The notes under the pieces were generated by a model, which saw only the letters and a list, made by a program, of their open reading frames with translations, was not told the origin of the DNA and did not search any database. From Sphingobium jiangsuense (GTDB lineage Bacteria > Pseudomonadota > Alphaproteobacteria > Sphingomonadales > Sphingomonadaceae), in the NCBI RefSeq assembly GCF_014196495.1, contig NZ_JACIDT010000005.1, forward strand, positions 124,001-188,000: a stretch of DNA of 64,000 bases, written 5' to 3'. A program made the position numbers and the translations under genes. Shown piece after piece: positions 1 to 8,213 of the stretch (positions are counted from its first letter, which is position 1; each line of letters opens with the position of its first letter).

Positions 1-855
1 GAGCGCGATGCCGGCGGTGGTCAGCAGGCCGGTGAACGGCGCGAACCAGCCCGACCGCGCCGTCCCCCGGATCAGCGAGGTGTTGAAATCGTCGAGCAGC
101 CCCTTGTAGCGCGCCAGATTCTCCTTTTCGCGCCCGGCCTGCTTGATCAGCCGCACGGCGGCCACCGTCTCCACCAGATGCGCGGTGAAGCGGCTGCGGT
201 TTTCCGCCACCCTGGCCCAGCTGCGCTGCGCGATCCGCTTGAAGAGAATGGTCGCGACGATCAGCACCGGCACGATGGCCGCCAGCCCCAGCAGCAGCGC
301 GGGCGCGAGCAGCCAGAGCAGCAGGCCCGACAGGCACAGGCGCAGCACCGCCGAAAGGAATTCCGGCGGCCCCTGGATCAGCAGCGGCTCCAGCATGTCC
401 ACGTCGCGGTCGGCGCGGGCGATGATGCGCCCGGCGCGGGTGCGGTCGAAATAGCCGACGCTGAGCGTCTGGACATGGGCGAAGACGCGCGCGCGCAGGT
501 CGTTGAGCAGGCGGATCGCCGCGACGCCCGCGAAATAGTGCGACAGACCGCCGAGCGCGAAGCGCCCGCCCCATGTCGCCGCCAGCCCGATACAGGCCCA
601 GAGGATCAGCGGCAGGTCGATCCCGCCCTGCGCATGGCGCAGCCCCCGGTCGATGACGAGGCCGATCAGCAGCGGCCGGGCGAAGATCACCAGCACCTGC
701 ACGATCTCGATGGAAACTACCGCCGCGATCTGCGCGCGGATCGGCGCGACCAGCGGCAGCAGGCGGCCGACCATGCCCCGGTTCAGCGCCTTCTTCGCCA
801 GCTTTTCCTCAAGCTCTATGTCGGAAAGGGCCGTATCCCCCCGGAATGCGTTCAT
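1..855 (-). CDS. ABC exporter half-transporter, transmembrane part (partial)
   Basis: Only the N-terminal 285 codons are in the window; the nucleotide-binding domain lies beyond the left edge. The visible part is an ABC transporter type-1 transmembrane domain with hydrophobic helices near residues 40-60, 75-100 and 180-230. It carries the usual cytoplasmic coupling sequence (RARVFAHVQTLSVGYFDRTR, then GRIIARADRDVDML) just before the central helix pair. It starts two bases after the stop of the neighbouring half-transporter, so the two are almost certainly co-translated as a heterodimer. The neighbour has a degenerate ATPase site, so this subunit is expected to supply the canonical catalytic residues, but that part cannot be seen. 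Family assignment is firm; substrate is unknown, though the operon points to desulfurization products. Confidence 0.85.
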   Translation of the reverse strand, partial: MNAFRGDTALSDIELEEKLAKKALNRGMVGRLLPLVAPIRAQIAAVVSIEIVQVLVIFARPLLIGLVIDRGLRHAQGGIDLPLILWACIGLAATWGGRFALGGLSHYFAGVAAIRLLNDLRARVFAHVQTLSVGYFDRTRAGRIIARADRDVDMLEPLLIQGPPEFLSAVLRLCLSGLLLWLLAPALLLGLAAIVPVLIVATILFKRIAQRSWARVAENRSRFTAHLVETVAAVRLIKQAGREKENLARYKGLLDDFNTSLIRGTARSGWFAPFTGLLTTAGIAL

Positions 856-857
856 CG

Positions 858-2651
858 TCAGATACCCATAAGCGCGCGATAGGCGGGATTGGTCGCGGCG
901 AGCGTGGCATGGGTGCCCTCGGCCACGATCTGCCCGGCGGACAGCACCAGCACCCGGTCGGCGGCGAGCGTGGTGGACAGGCGGCTCGACACGATCAGCA
1001 TGGTCAGCGGCCGCGCGCTTTCGCGGCGCAGGCGGCGGATATTGTCGATCGCGCGCCGCTCCGTCGCGGCGTCGAGCGCGCTGGTCGCGTCGTCCAGCAC
1101 CAGGATGTCGGCATCGGCCAGCAGCGCGCGGGCTAGGCAGATGCGCTGGCGCTGGCCGCCGGACAGGGTCACGCCCCGGTCGCCCATCCGCGTGTCGAGG
1201 CCGTCGCTCAGCCGGGCCAGCACTTCCCCGGCGGCGGCCATGTCCAGCGCGCGCTCCAGCTCGGCGTCGCTCGCGTCCGGCGCGGCGAGGCGCAGATTGG
1301 CGGCGAGGCTGTCGGAAAAGAGGAAGCTTTCCTGCGGCAGCACATGCACTTGCCGCCGCAGCTGGCTGAGGTTGAGATCGCGCACGTCGTGCCAGCCCGC
1401 CGCGTCCGAGCCGATTTCCAGCCTGCCCTTGTCCACATCGACGAGGCGCGGCAGCAGCGCGGTGAGGATGCTCTTGCCCGATCCGGTCGCGCCGACCAGC
1501 GCGACGACCTCTCCCGGCTGGACGGTCAGGCCGATGTCGTGCAGCACCGCCGCGCCGTCGCCCAGCGGGGAGGCGGAGACATGGGACAGGCGAAAGCCCA
1601 GCGGCCCTTCCGGCGGCACTTTTCCGCCGGAGACGATGGCCGGTTCGGCGTCCAGCACCTCCCAGATGCGCGCGGCCGAGGCGCGGGCGTCGGCGATGAC
1701 CTGCAACAGCCGCCCTATGCCCTCGATGCGCAGCACCAGCGTATTGACCACCAGCAGCGCGGCGACGAGCGCGCCCAGCGTCAGCTCGCCCCGGCCGACC
1801 ATCCAAGCGCCGAAGCCCAGCACCCAGGCATGGCCGAGCGCGATGATCGTCTGCGGCAGCGGAACCCGCCGCGACGCATGGACGATGGCCGCGCGCGCCT
1901 CGCGCCGGAAGACGTCGACATGGTGGCGGAAGCGCCGCGTGCGCGCGTCGCCCAGCGCGAACGCCTTGATCACGCGCACGCCGTTCACCCCTTCGGACAG
2001 GTCCTGCGTCACCGCGTCATAGGCGTCGCCGATGCGGCGGTCGAGCGCGACCAGCGCGTCCGCCTCCGCGCTCAACAACGCGATGCCGAGCAGCAGCAGC
2101 GCGAGCGGAACCGCCGCCAGCCAGGGCGAATAGAAGAACAGCAGGCCCAGCGAGATGAGGACGATCAGGCCGGTTTCGAAGATCTGCCGCCAGAAGTTGA
2201 TGAGCGCGTCGCGCACCTTGTCGGCGTCGCGCGTCATCCGCGTCACCATCTCGCCTACGCCGTGCCGCCAGTGATAGGCGAGGTCGAGCCGCTGCACCTG
2301 CACCAATATGCGCTCGCGCAATATCGTCAGCAATTGCTGGCCGATGGCGAGGGACAGCAGCCCCGCGCCATATTGCACCACCGCCCGCGCCAGCGACAGC
2401 GCGAGCAGGATGCCGATCCAGAACCAGACGCGGCCATAATCCAGCCCGCCCGCCGCCTCGACGGTGACGAGCTTGCCCGCCTGCGCCTCCTGCACCGCAT
2501 GGCCGACCAGCACCTGCTGCCCGACCAGCGCGATATTGACGCCCGCCAGCATCAGCGCGGTCGCCGTGAACCGCCACGGCATCTCGCCATAGATGGCGAG
2601 ACAGCGGAGCAGCGGGCTGCCGCGCAGCGGGGGGAGGCGCGCCTGCGTCAT
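858..2651 (-). CDS. ABC exporter half-transporter with degenerate ATPase site
   Basis: A 597-residue protein with an N-terminal six-helix type-1 ABC transmembrane domain (about 1-330) and a C-terminal nucleotide-binding domain. Walker A is GATGSGKS (387-394), the Q-loop lies at 440, the signature LSGGQ at 496-500 and Walker B is ILVLDD (516-521). Two catalytic positions differ from the family norm: the glutamate after Walker B is Asp521, and the H-loop histidine (usual AHRLST) is a serine (SSRLST, about 555-560). That combination is typical of the non-catalytic half of heterodimeric exporters. The ATG at 2651 overlaps the stop of the upstream desulfinase-like gene (ATGA), so the exporter belongs to that operon. 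Export of a desulfurized product is an inference from context. Confidence 0.9.
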   Translation of the reverse strand: MTQARLPPLRGSPLLRCLAIYGEMPWRFTATALMLAGVNIALVGQQVLVGHAVQEAQAGKLVTVEAAGGLDYGRVWFWIGILLALSLARAVVQYGAGLLSLAIGQQLLTILRERILVQVQRLDLAYHWRHGVGEMVTRMTRDADKVRDALINFWRQIFETGLIVLISLGLLFFYSPWLAAVPLALLLLGIALLSAEADALVALDRRIGDAYDAVTQDLSEGVNGVRVIKAFALGDARTRRFRHHVDVFRREARAAIVHASRRVPLPQTIIALGHAWVLGFGAWMVGRGELTLGALVAALLVVNTLVLRIEGIGRLLQVIADARASAARIWEVLDAEPAIVSGGKVPPEGPLGFRLSHVSASPLGDGAAVLHDIGLTVQPGEVVALVGATGSGKSILTALLPRLVDVDKGRLEIGSDAAGWHDVRDLNLSQLRRQVHVLPQESFLFSDSLAANLRLAAPDASDAELERALDMAAAGEVLARLSDGLDTRMGDRGVTLSGGQRQRICLARALLADADILVLDDATSALDAATERRAIDNIRRLRRESARPLTMLIVSSRLSTTLAADRVLVLSAGQIVAEGTHATLAATNPAYRALMGI

Positions 2652-3703
2652 GCCGCGACGAGCGCGCGCGCCGCCTCCAGCGGGCGGGCGTCGATCCACT
2701 CGCCGATGTCGACGCGCTGCGGGATGAAGCCCCGGCGGTGGAGGAAATCGGCGAAATCCTGAATGCCCACGACCGACGCTTCGGAAAGGTCGGTGCGCAG
2801 CCGCGTCTGCGCATCCTCGCCATAGGCGACGCTGACCCAATATTCGCTGCTGTTGGTTTCGCGGGCGAGATAGCGGCGCACCTCTGACGGGTGATCCTGC
2901 GCCCAGCTTTCCGCGCGCAACACCTGCTCGACGATGGTGACGGCGGCGTCGAAATGATGGTCGAGCAGATGCCCGTCCACCGCCAGCGTGCGCGGCGTGC
3001 CGTTGTTCGCGCGGACGAGAGGGTCGGGATGCGCGCCGGTGTCGATCACCGTGGTGAGGCCGAATTGATGCGCCGCCTGCGCGCCGTGCACGCCCTTGAG
3101 GAAGATCGCGTCCACCTCGCCGCGCAGCAGCGCGATGAGTTCGAGGTTATTGGCGCGCGCCCGGCTGGTGGTGCGGCCCTGCCAGCTCAGCGTGCCGCCG
3201 ATATTCACCGCCTGCCCTTCGCTGTAATGCGTCTCTATGTCCTGATCGACCAGCTCCACGTCGGACACCTCCAGTCCTTCGAGCCGCAGCGCGTTTTCCA
3301 GCCCGCGCAGCGCCTGCGCCCGGCTGAAGTCGATCTCGACGCTCTTCCAGTTGGGCAGGCCGAAGCGGCGGCCCTTGAGGTCGCGCACGCTGGCGATGCC
3401 GGACTCCGGGCGGGCGAGGATGAGCTGCGTCTCGTCCGCCCAGGACAGGCCGATCACCCGCGTGTCGCGCCCGCGCGCCCTGGCGCTGATCGCCGGGATG
3501 TTGCCGCCATGGCGCACCGAATTGCGCACCGTGTGGGAGAAATGGGATTCGCGTTTCGAAAAATCGTCGGATTCGAGCAACGAGGACAGCTTCGTGCCCT
3601 GCCGCCGAAAGGCTTCCTCCAGCCAGCCCTGCTGGATGGCGATGCCAAGGCCGGTGGGAACGGGGCAGCGTGTGTACCAGAGGGTGTCGAGCGGTTCGGA
3701 CAT
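2648..3703 (-). CDS. DszB-like desulfinase paralogue 1
   Basis: A 351-residue protein with the periplasmic-binding-protein-like fold of the nitrate/sulfonate family but no signal peptide, so probably cytoplasmic. It matches 2'-hydroxybiphenyl-2-sulfinate desulfinase (DszB) at the known active site: a CPVP motif with Cys13 near the N-terminus (DszB Cys27), then His54 and Arg64 in H-x9-R-x-GG, the spacing of DszB His60 and Arg70. DszB cleaves an aryl sulfinate to release sulfite. A strong Shine-Dalgarno (GAGGAGATCACC) precedes the ATG. It lies 41 bp downstream of a DszA-like monooxygenase and overlaps the exporter gene, so it sits in a monooxygenase-desulfinase-exporter operon. The alternative is a cytosolic sulfonate-binding protein, but the retained Cys/His/Arg set argues for an enzyme. 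Substrate unknown. Confidence 0.72.
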   Translation of the reverse strand: MSEPLDTLWYTRCPVPTGLGIAIQQGWLEEAFRRQGTKLSSLLESDDFSKRESHFSHTVRNSVRHGGNIPAISARARGRDTRVIGLSWADETQLILARPESGIASVRDLKGRRFGLPNWKSVEIDFSRAQALRGLENALRLEGLEVSDVELVDQDIETHYSEGQAVNIGGTLSWQGRTTSRARANNLELIALLRGEVDAIFLKGVHGAQAAHQFGLTTVIDTGAHPDPLVRANNGTPRTLAVDGHLLDHHFDAAVTIVEQVLRAESWAQDHPSEVRRYLARETNSSEYWVSVAYGEDAQTRLRTDLSEASVVGIQDFADFLHRRGFIPQRVDIGEWIDARPLEAARALVAA

Positions 3704-3744
3704 GGTGATCTCCTCGGCAAGGAAAGGGATGGGGCAGGCCGCTT

Positions 3745-5103
3745 CTAAAGCGCGGCTTCTTCGAGCGGCTGCGGCGTGGTCCGCCGCCGGTTGGGGTTGG
3801 CGGGACGCGGCAGGCGTAGATGGTCGCGCAGCGTCGTGCCTTCATAGTCGGTGCGGAAGATCCCGCGCCGTTGCAGTTCCGGCACCACCTGATCGACGAA
3901 ATCGGTCAGCGATCCGGGCAGCAGCGGCGGGATGAGGTTGAAGCCGTCGGCGGCGTCGCGCTCGAACCAGTCCTGTATCTGGTCGGCGACATCGACCGCC
4001 GTGCCCAGCACCACCCGATGCCCGCGCACCGCGTTGAAGCGCAGGAAGAGCTGGCGGATGGTAAGGTTCTCCCGCCGCGCCAGCGCCGTCAGTTGACGCC
4101 AGCGGCCCTTGCCGTTTTCCGGCTCCGGCAGGTCGGGCAGCGGGCCGTCGAGCGGATAGCCGCTGACGTCCTGCCCCATCAGGTTGAGGTCGCCGGAAAA
4201 ATCGACCGCTTCCTCCAGCGCGCCGAACCGGTCCTGCGCCTCCTGAAGGCTGGAGCCGATGGTGTAGGACAGGCCCGGCATCACCTTGAGCGTGTCGGGA
4301 TCGCGCCCATGGGCGGCGGCGCGCGCCTTCACGTCGGCATAGAAGGCCTGCGCATCCTCGATGAATTGCGCGGCTGCGTAGATCATCTCGGCATGGCGCG
4401 CGGCGAAATCGCGCCCGACCTCCGAATTGCCCGCCTGCGCGAACACCGGATAGCCCTGGATCGGGCGCGGCATGTCGAGCACCGAATCGAGGTGATAATA
4501 GGGCCCGTCATGGTGGACGGGGTGCACCGCGCCGGCATCGAGATAGATGCCGTTCGCGCGATCGGCGCGGTCGAACGCATCGTCCTCCCAGCTGTCCCAC
4601 AGCGCCTTGGCCAGCGCGACGAACTCGTCGGCGCGGGCATAGCGTTCCTTATGGGTGAGCGGTTGATCGACGCCGAAGCTGCGCGCGGCGCCGTCGGCCA
4701 GCGAGGACACGATGTTCCAGCCGATCCGCCCGCCGCTGATATGATCGAGCGAGGCGAAGCGGCGGGCGAGCGCATAGGGCTGCTCGAAATTGGTGTTCAC
4801 CGTGGCGACGAGGCCGATATGGCTGGTGATGCCGGCCAATGCGGCCGTCACCGTCAGCGGCTCGAAATCGAGAAAGGCGTGGCGCCGGTCGATGCCCCTG
4901 GTGCTGTCGCCGCTTTGCCCGACGAAGTCCGCGAAGAAGGCTGCGTCGAGCTTGCCACGCTCGGCGGTGCGGACCAGATCGGCCCAATAGCGGAAATCGG
5001 GAAGGCCGGTGTCGGCGGACTGCGGCTGGCGCCACGCGCCGGGATGGTGGCCGTGGCGGGTCAGGAAAACGGCAAGGGCAAGCTGGCGCTTCGTCGTCGT
5101 CAT
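3745..5103 (-). CDS. DszA/NtaA/SnaA-family FMNH2-dependent monooxygenase
   Basis: A 452-residue luciferase-like monooxygenase, the length of DszA (about 453). The sequence follows the NtaA/SnaA/DszA subfamily throughout: GAWR near residue 22, ARTAERGKLD-type helix (VRTAERGKLDAAFFAD), ISGGRIGWNIVSSL near 140, RYARADEFV, and a C-terminal block AADGFNLIPPLLPGSLTDFV followed by RGIFRTDYEGTTLRDHL, nearly as in DszA. Family members oxidise sulfones or aminopolycarboxylates using FMNH2 from a separate reductase; no reductase is encoded here. I chose ATG 5103 over an upstream ATG at 5130 because GGAG precedes it at suitable spacing. It lies between a class II aldolase-like gene and a DszB-like gene, which suggests oxidation of an organosulfur compound to a sulfinate passed to the desulfinase. 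Confidence 0.85.
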   Translation of the reverse strand: MTTTKRQLALAVFLTRHGHHPGAWRQPQSADTGLPDFRYWADLVRTAERGKLDAAFFADFVGQSGDSTRGIDRRHAFLDFEPLTVTAALAGITSHIGLVATVNTNFEQPYALARRFASLDHISGGRIGWNIVSSLADGAARSFGVDQPLTHKERYARADEFVALAKALWDSWEDDAFDRADRANGIYLDAGAVHPVHHDGPYYHLDSVLDMPRPIQGYPVFAQAGNSEVGRDFAARHAEMIYAAAQFIEDAQAFYADVKARAAAHGRDPDTLKVMPGLSYTIGSSLQEAQDRFGALEEAVDFSGDLNLMGQDVSGYPLDGPLPDLPEPENGKGRWRQLTALARRENLTIRQLFLRFNAVRGHRVVLGTAVDVADQIQDWFERDAADGFNLIPPLLPGSLTDFVDQVVPELQRRGIFRTDYEGTTLRDHLRLPRPANPNRRRTTPQPLEEAAL

Positions 5104-5177
5104 CGAGGATCGCTCCGTGGAACAGGCCATGGGATGCCGGGCGGGCCGCCGGGAAGGTCCGGCGCCCGCCCCGGCAA

Positions 5178-5927
5178 TTATTCCGCGGCCTCGGCGGCGG
5201 CGGTTTCGGGCAAGTGGATGGTGCCGTCATCGTCCACGCGGGCATTGGGCGGCACCAGCTTGCCCATCTTCCACTGCTGCTCCAGCACGCCGGGGCCGAA
5301 GGGCTTCGACCCGCCCAGCGCGGCGGCGAGCACCTGGAAGCGCGCGCCTTCCTCCAGCAGGACGATGGTGTTGACGAGGTCGCGCAGCCCCTTCCAGCTC
5401 CAGATGGTCGCGCCGCCGTTCGCCTCGACGATGCCGGGCACCTCGCGGTCGGCCTCGATCGCGTCGAGGATGAAGTCCGGCTCCGGCTGGCGGCGGTTGA
5501 TGTAGACCGGCAGCTGCGCGGTGAAGCGGAAGCGGCGGTTGGGCACATAGAGCAGGGGCAGTTCCGAATGCGCCTGCGAGTAGGCGCCCAGATGCGGCGT
5601 ATGTACATGGCTGATCGCGCGGAAATCGGGATATTTGCGGAACAGCTTCAGATAGCGCGCCTCGCCGCCCGCCTGCTCGCCCCAATAGAGGCGGCCGTCG
5701 AAATCGAGGACGCTGGTGCGCGGCTGGTCGGGGTCGTCCTCCCACAGCCCGGCATAGCTGAGCGTGACGATCTTGTCCTCGCCCGGAATGCGCAGCGCGA
5801 AGCCCAGCGTGCCGCTGGCCGAGATGGTGTGGGTTTCGCGCAGCAGGCGGAACGCCTTGCGGGCGTCCTTTTCGGCATTGGCGACGAACTGGATGGCGTC
5901 CTTGGAAAGACCGGGGATATCAGTCAT
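5178..5927 (-). CDS. Class II aldolase/adducin-fold protein, atypical metal site
   Basis: A 249-residue protein of the class II aldolase/adducin family (relatives include L-fuculose- and L-ribulose-phosphate enzymes). The first two zinc-ligand histidines are present as H107-V-H109 in ISHVHTPHLGAYS. The third, normally in an NHG motif, is replaced: the equivalent stretch reads EANGGATIWSW, with Gly171 where His is expected. The usual SGN phosphate-binding loop also reads ASGTLGF. The zinc site may therefore be altered or completed by another residue such as H112. It starts 12 bp after the stop of DszB-like paralogue 2 and lies upstream of the DszA-like gene, so it belongs to the sulfur operon. 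Its reaction is not predictable; carbon-carbon cleavage or a lyase step on a sulfur metabolite is possible. Confidence 0.75.
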   Translation of the reverse strand: MTDIPGLSKDAIQFVANAEKDARKAFRLLRETHTISASGTLGFALRIPGEDKIVTLSYAGLWEDDPDQPRTSVLDFDGRLYWGEQAGGEARYLKLFRKYPDFRAISHVHTPHLGAYSQAHSELPLLYVPNRRFRFTAQLPVYINRRQPEPDFILDAIEADREVPGIVEANGGATIWSWKGLRDLVNTIVLLEEGARFQVLAAALGGSKPFGPGVLEQQWKMGKLVPPNARVDDDGTIHLPETAAAEAAE

Positions 5928-5939
5928 GGCAATTCCCTT

Positions 5940-7031
5940 TCAGGCTGGAACGGTGGAGGATTGGGCCGTCTGCGCATTGAGCGCGCGGGCGGCTTCTAGC
6001 GGGCGGGGATCGATCCAGTCCGCCAGATCGAAATCGGCATCGAGGAAGCCGTGGGTGAACAGGAATTTCTTCTGCTGGTCGAACAGCGCCAGCCGTTCGG
6101 CGTCGAGCGTGGGGTGCAGCCCCTCGTGCAGATGGGCATAGGCGCGATCGACCGCATCCGCGCTGCCCTCGGTTTCATATTCCAGTATCTCGCGCAGGCG
6201 GTTGGGCTGCCGCGCCACCCAGTCCGCTGCGCGCAGCGTGACGGCGAGGAAGCGGACCAGCAGGTCGAAATGATCGTCGATCAGGCTTTGATGGACGGTG
6301 ATCGGGCGCGGCGTGCCGTTGTTGACGCGGAAGCGCCGGTCGGGAAGGGCGTCGAGGTCGATCGCAACGACAAGGCCGTTTTCCCGCGCCTGATCGAGCG
6401 CGGCGGCCCCCTTCACATAGATGGCGTCGACAGCGCCATTGACCAGCGCCTCGATCGGCCACAGCCGCCCGACGCCGCTGCGCTGCTTCTCCCCGCGCGG
6501 CAGCAGATCGCGGCCCGAACCGCCGATATTGCGCAGGCGGTCCTCGGTCTCCACCAACTCGACATCGTCGAAGGTCAGCCCGGCCGAGGCCAGCGCGCCC
6601 TTGTACCCGGCGAGCGCCATGCCGCGCGCGATGCTGGTGCCGCGCACATGGCTGGGGATGTCGTTATGGCTCCAGCCCGGCAGCGCCAGCCGCTTGCCCT
6701 TGAGATCGGCGGCGGACCCTATCCCGCTGTCGGGACGGGCGAGGATGAGCTGGCTTTCCTCGATCCAGGTCAGCCCGACCAGCCTGGTCGGCTCCCCTTG
6801 CGCGCGGGCGGCGATGGCGAGCATGTTGCCGCCTTCGCGGATCAGCGTGGGCAGGCGATGGTCGTAATGATGGCGGCCCAGTTCCGAGCCGGATTCCTGC
6901 AAGGTGCGCAGCGCGATGCCGTCGCCCTCGAACGCCTCGGTCAGCCAGCCCAGCTTGTAGGCGATGCCCGTCGCGGTCGGCACCGGACAGCGGGTGAACC
7001 AGATTTCATCAGGGCGGGTGGGTGAGGCCAT
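5940..7031 (-). CDS. DszB-like desulfinase paralogue 2
   Basis: A 363-residue paralogue of the proteins encoded at 2648-3703 and 7149-8213. It has the TRCPVPT motif with Cys15 and the His55-x9-Arg65-x-GG block, exactly the DszB active-site spacing, followed by GLTWIEESQLILARPDSGIG and the conserved NNGTPRPITVHQ near residue 225. No signal peptide is visible. I placed the start at ATG 7031, preceded by GGAGAAG seven bases upstream, rather than an in-frame upstream codon at 7082 that has no ribosome site and adds residues not shared by the paralogues. The gene is followed closely by the class II aldolase-like gene. Its 5' side is separated from paralogue 3 by a terminator-like hairpin, so it probably has its own promoter or is expressed by read-through. 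Substrate unknown. Confidence 0.72.
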   Translation of the reverse strand: MASPTRPDEIWFTRCPVPTATGIAYKLGWLTEAFEGDGIALRTLQESGSELGRHHYDHRLPTLIREGGNMLAIAARAQGEPTRLVGLTWIEESQLILARPDSGIGSAADLKGKRLALPGWSHNDIPSHVRGTSIARGMALAGYKGALASAGLTFDDVELVETEDRLRNIGGSGRDLLPRGEKQRSGVGRLWPIEALVNGAVDAIYVKGAAALDQARENGLVVAIDLDALPDRRFRVNNGTPRPITVHQSLIDDHFDLLVRFLAVTLRAADWVARQPNRLREILEYETEGSADAVDRAYAHLHEGLHPTLDAERLALFDQQKKFLFTHGFLDADFDLADWIDPRPLEAARALNAQTAQSSTVPA

Positions 7032-7091
7032 GCCATCTTCTCCATCGGGATTGTTCGCGGGAGAAAGGATCGCAAGAGCCATGCCAGAATG

Positions 7092-7112
7092 AAAAAGCCC
7101 GCATATGCGGGC
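7092..7112 (-). terminator. Rho-independent terminator between two DszB-like genes
   Basis: A perfect palindrome GCCCGCATATGCGGGC occupies 7097-7112 and is followed on the minus strand by five T residues (A run at 7092-7096). This is an intrinsic terminator for transcripts coming from the desulfinase-like gene at 7149-8213. The next gene on the same strand starts at 7031, so the hairpin splits what otherwise looks like one operon. Confidence 0.75.
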
Positions 7113-7148
7113 CTTCCGAATGGAGCGGAGCGAGAGGGTGCGCGATAT

Positions 7149-8213
7149 TCAGCAGGAATGCTGTTGCGAATTCACCGCATCGGCCCGCCGCTTCATCACC
7201 GCGTCGAGAGGTTCGCGGCAGATCCAGCGGTCGATGTCGACGGGCGCCTCCAGAAATCCGTGCACCCACAGGAAGCCGGCCTGCACGCGCAGCATCTCTA
7301 TCCGGTCCTCGGACAGGTCGGGGTGGAGGGAGCGGCGGAAATTGTTGCGATAGGCCGCGTCCACGCCCTCTATGCCGGACAGCGTCTCATGCGCGATGAT
7401 CGGCTTCAGCTCCACCGGGTTGAGCGCCGCCCAGTCCGCCGCGCGCAGGCTCTGTTCCAGAAAGCATTCCACGAGATCGCGATGCTCGTCCAGCATGTGC
7501 TGGTGCACGGTGATCGGGCGCGGCGTGCCGTTGTTGATCCGCGCGAGGCGGCTGGGATAGGCGTCGAGATCGATCGCCACCGCCAGCCCCAGGCGCGACG
7601 CCGCCTCCGCCGCCGCGCTTCCCTTGACATAGACCGCGTCCACCCGGCCGGCGGCCAGCCATTCGAGGCCCAGCCACAGGCGGCGCATGCCTTCCCGGCT
7701 CGGTTGCTCGCGCGGGGGTGCGGGCACCTCGACCAGATCGATATCCTCCAGCGTCAGCCCGCCCAGCGCCAGCGCGCTCTGTATGCCGTGCAGCGACATG
7801 CCGCGCGCGATGCTTTCGCCCCGGCTGCGTGCATAGCCGGGCAGGCCGAAGCGCAGGCCCTTGAGGTCGCGCGGGTCCAGCACCTGCATGTCGGGGCGCA
7901 CCATGATCGCCTGCCGTTCGTCGATCCAGGCCAGCCCGATCACCCGCGTGGGTATGCCGAGCGCGCGCCCGGCCAGCGCCTGGATGTTGCCGCCCTCGCG
8001 GAACAGATGGCGGTCGCGTTCCTCCGGGTCATGCTCGACGAGGTTGAGGCCGTCCTCGATCACCCGCTTCACCCCGATGCCGTTGCGGCCGAAGGCTTCG
8101 TCCATCCAGCCCAGCCGATAGGCGACGCCGGAGGCGGCGGGCACCGGGCAGCGCATCATCCAGATATTTTCGAGCCGGGGCGGCCGCCCGATCCCCCCAC
8201 CATGTCCCGGCAT
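7149..8213 (-). CDS. DszB-like desulfinase paralogue 3
   Basis: A 354-residue third member of the DszB-like set. It keeps the CPVP motif (Cys22), Arg72 followed by E-GG, and the NNGTPRPITVHQ block. The putative catalytic His61 is 11 rather than 10 residues before Arg72, so either a one-residue insertion has occurred or the histidine is displaced. ATG 8213 was chosen because AAGGAG lies seven bases upstream; the frame stays open upstream for 90 more codons, but those residues are not family-like. It is the first gene of the minus-strand sulfur set, divergent from the SsuA-like lipoprotein, and is followed by an intrinsic terminator at 7092-7112. Substrate is unknown and may differ from that of its paralogues. 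Confidence 0.7.
   Translation of the reverse strand: MPGHGGGIGRPPRLENIWMMRCPVPAASGVAYRLGWMDEAFGRNGIGVKRVIEDGLNLVEHDPEERDRHLFREGGNIQALAGRALGIPTRVIGLAWIDERQAIMVRPDMQVLDPRDLKGLRFGLPGYARSRGESIARGMSLHGIQSALALGGLTLEDIDLVEVPAPPREQPSREGMRRLWLGLEWLAAGRVDAVYVKGSAAAEAASRLGLAVAIDLDAYPSRLARINNGTPRPITVHQHMLDEHRDLVECFLEQSLRAADWAALNPVELKPIIAHETLSGIEGVDAAYRNNFRRSLHPDLSEDRIEMLRVQAGFLWVHGFLEAPVDIDRWICREPLDAVMKRRADAVNSQQHSC

Noticed and set aside
2648..3703. Plain periplasmic sulfonate-binding proteins for the three paralogues
   Set aside because: They lack signal peptides and keep the DszB Cys/His/Arg pattern with conserved spacing, unlike SsuA/TauA; the true binding protein is the lipoprotein at 8543.
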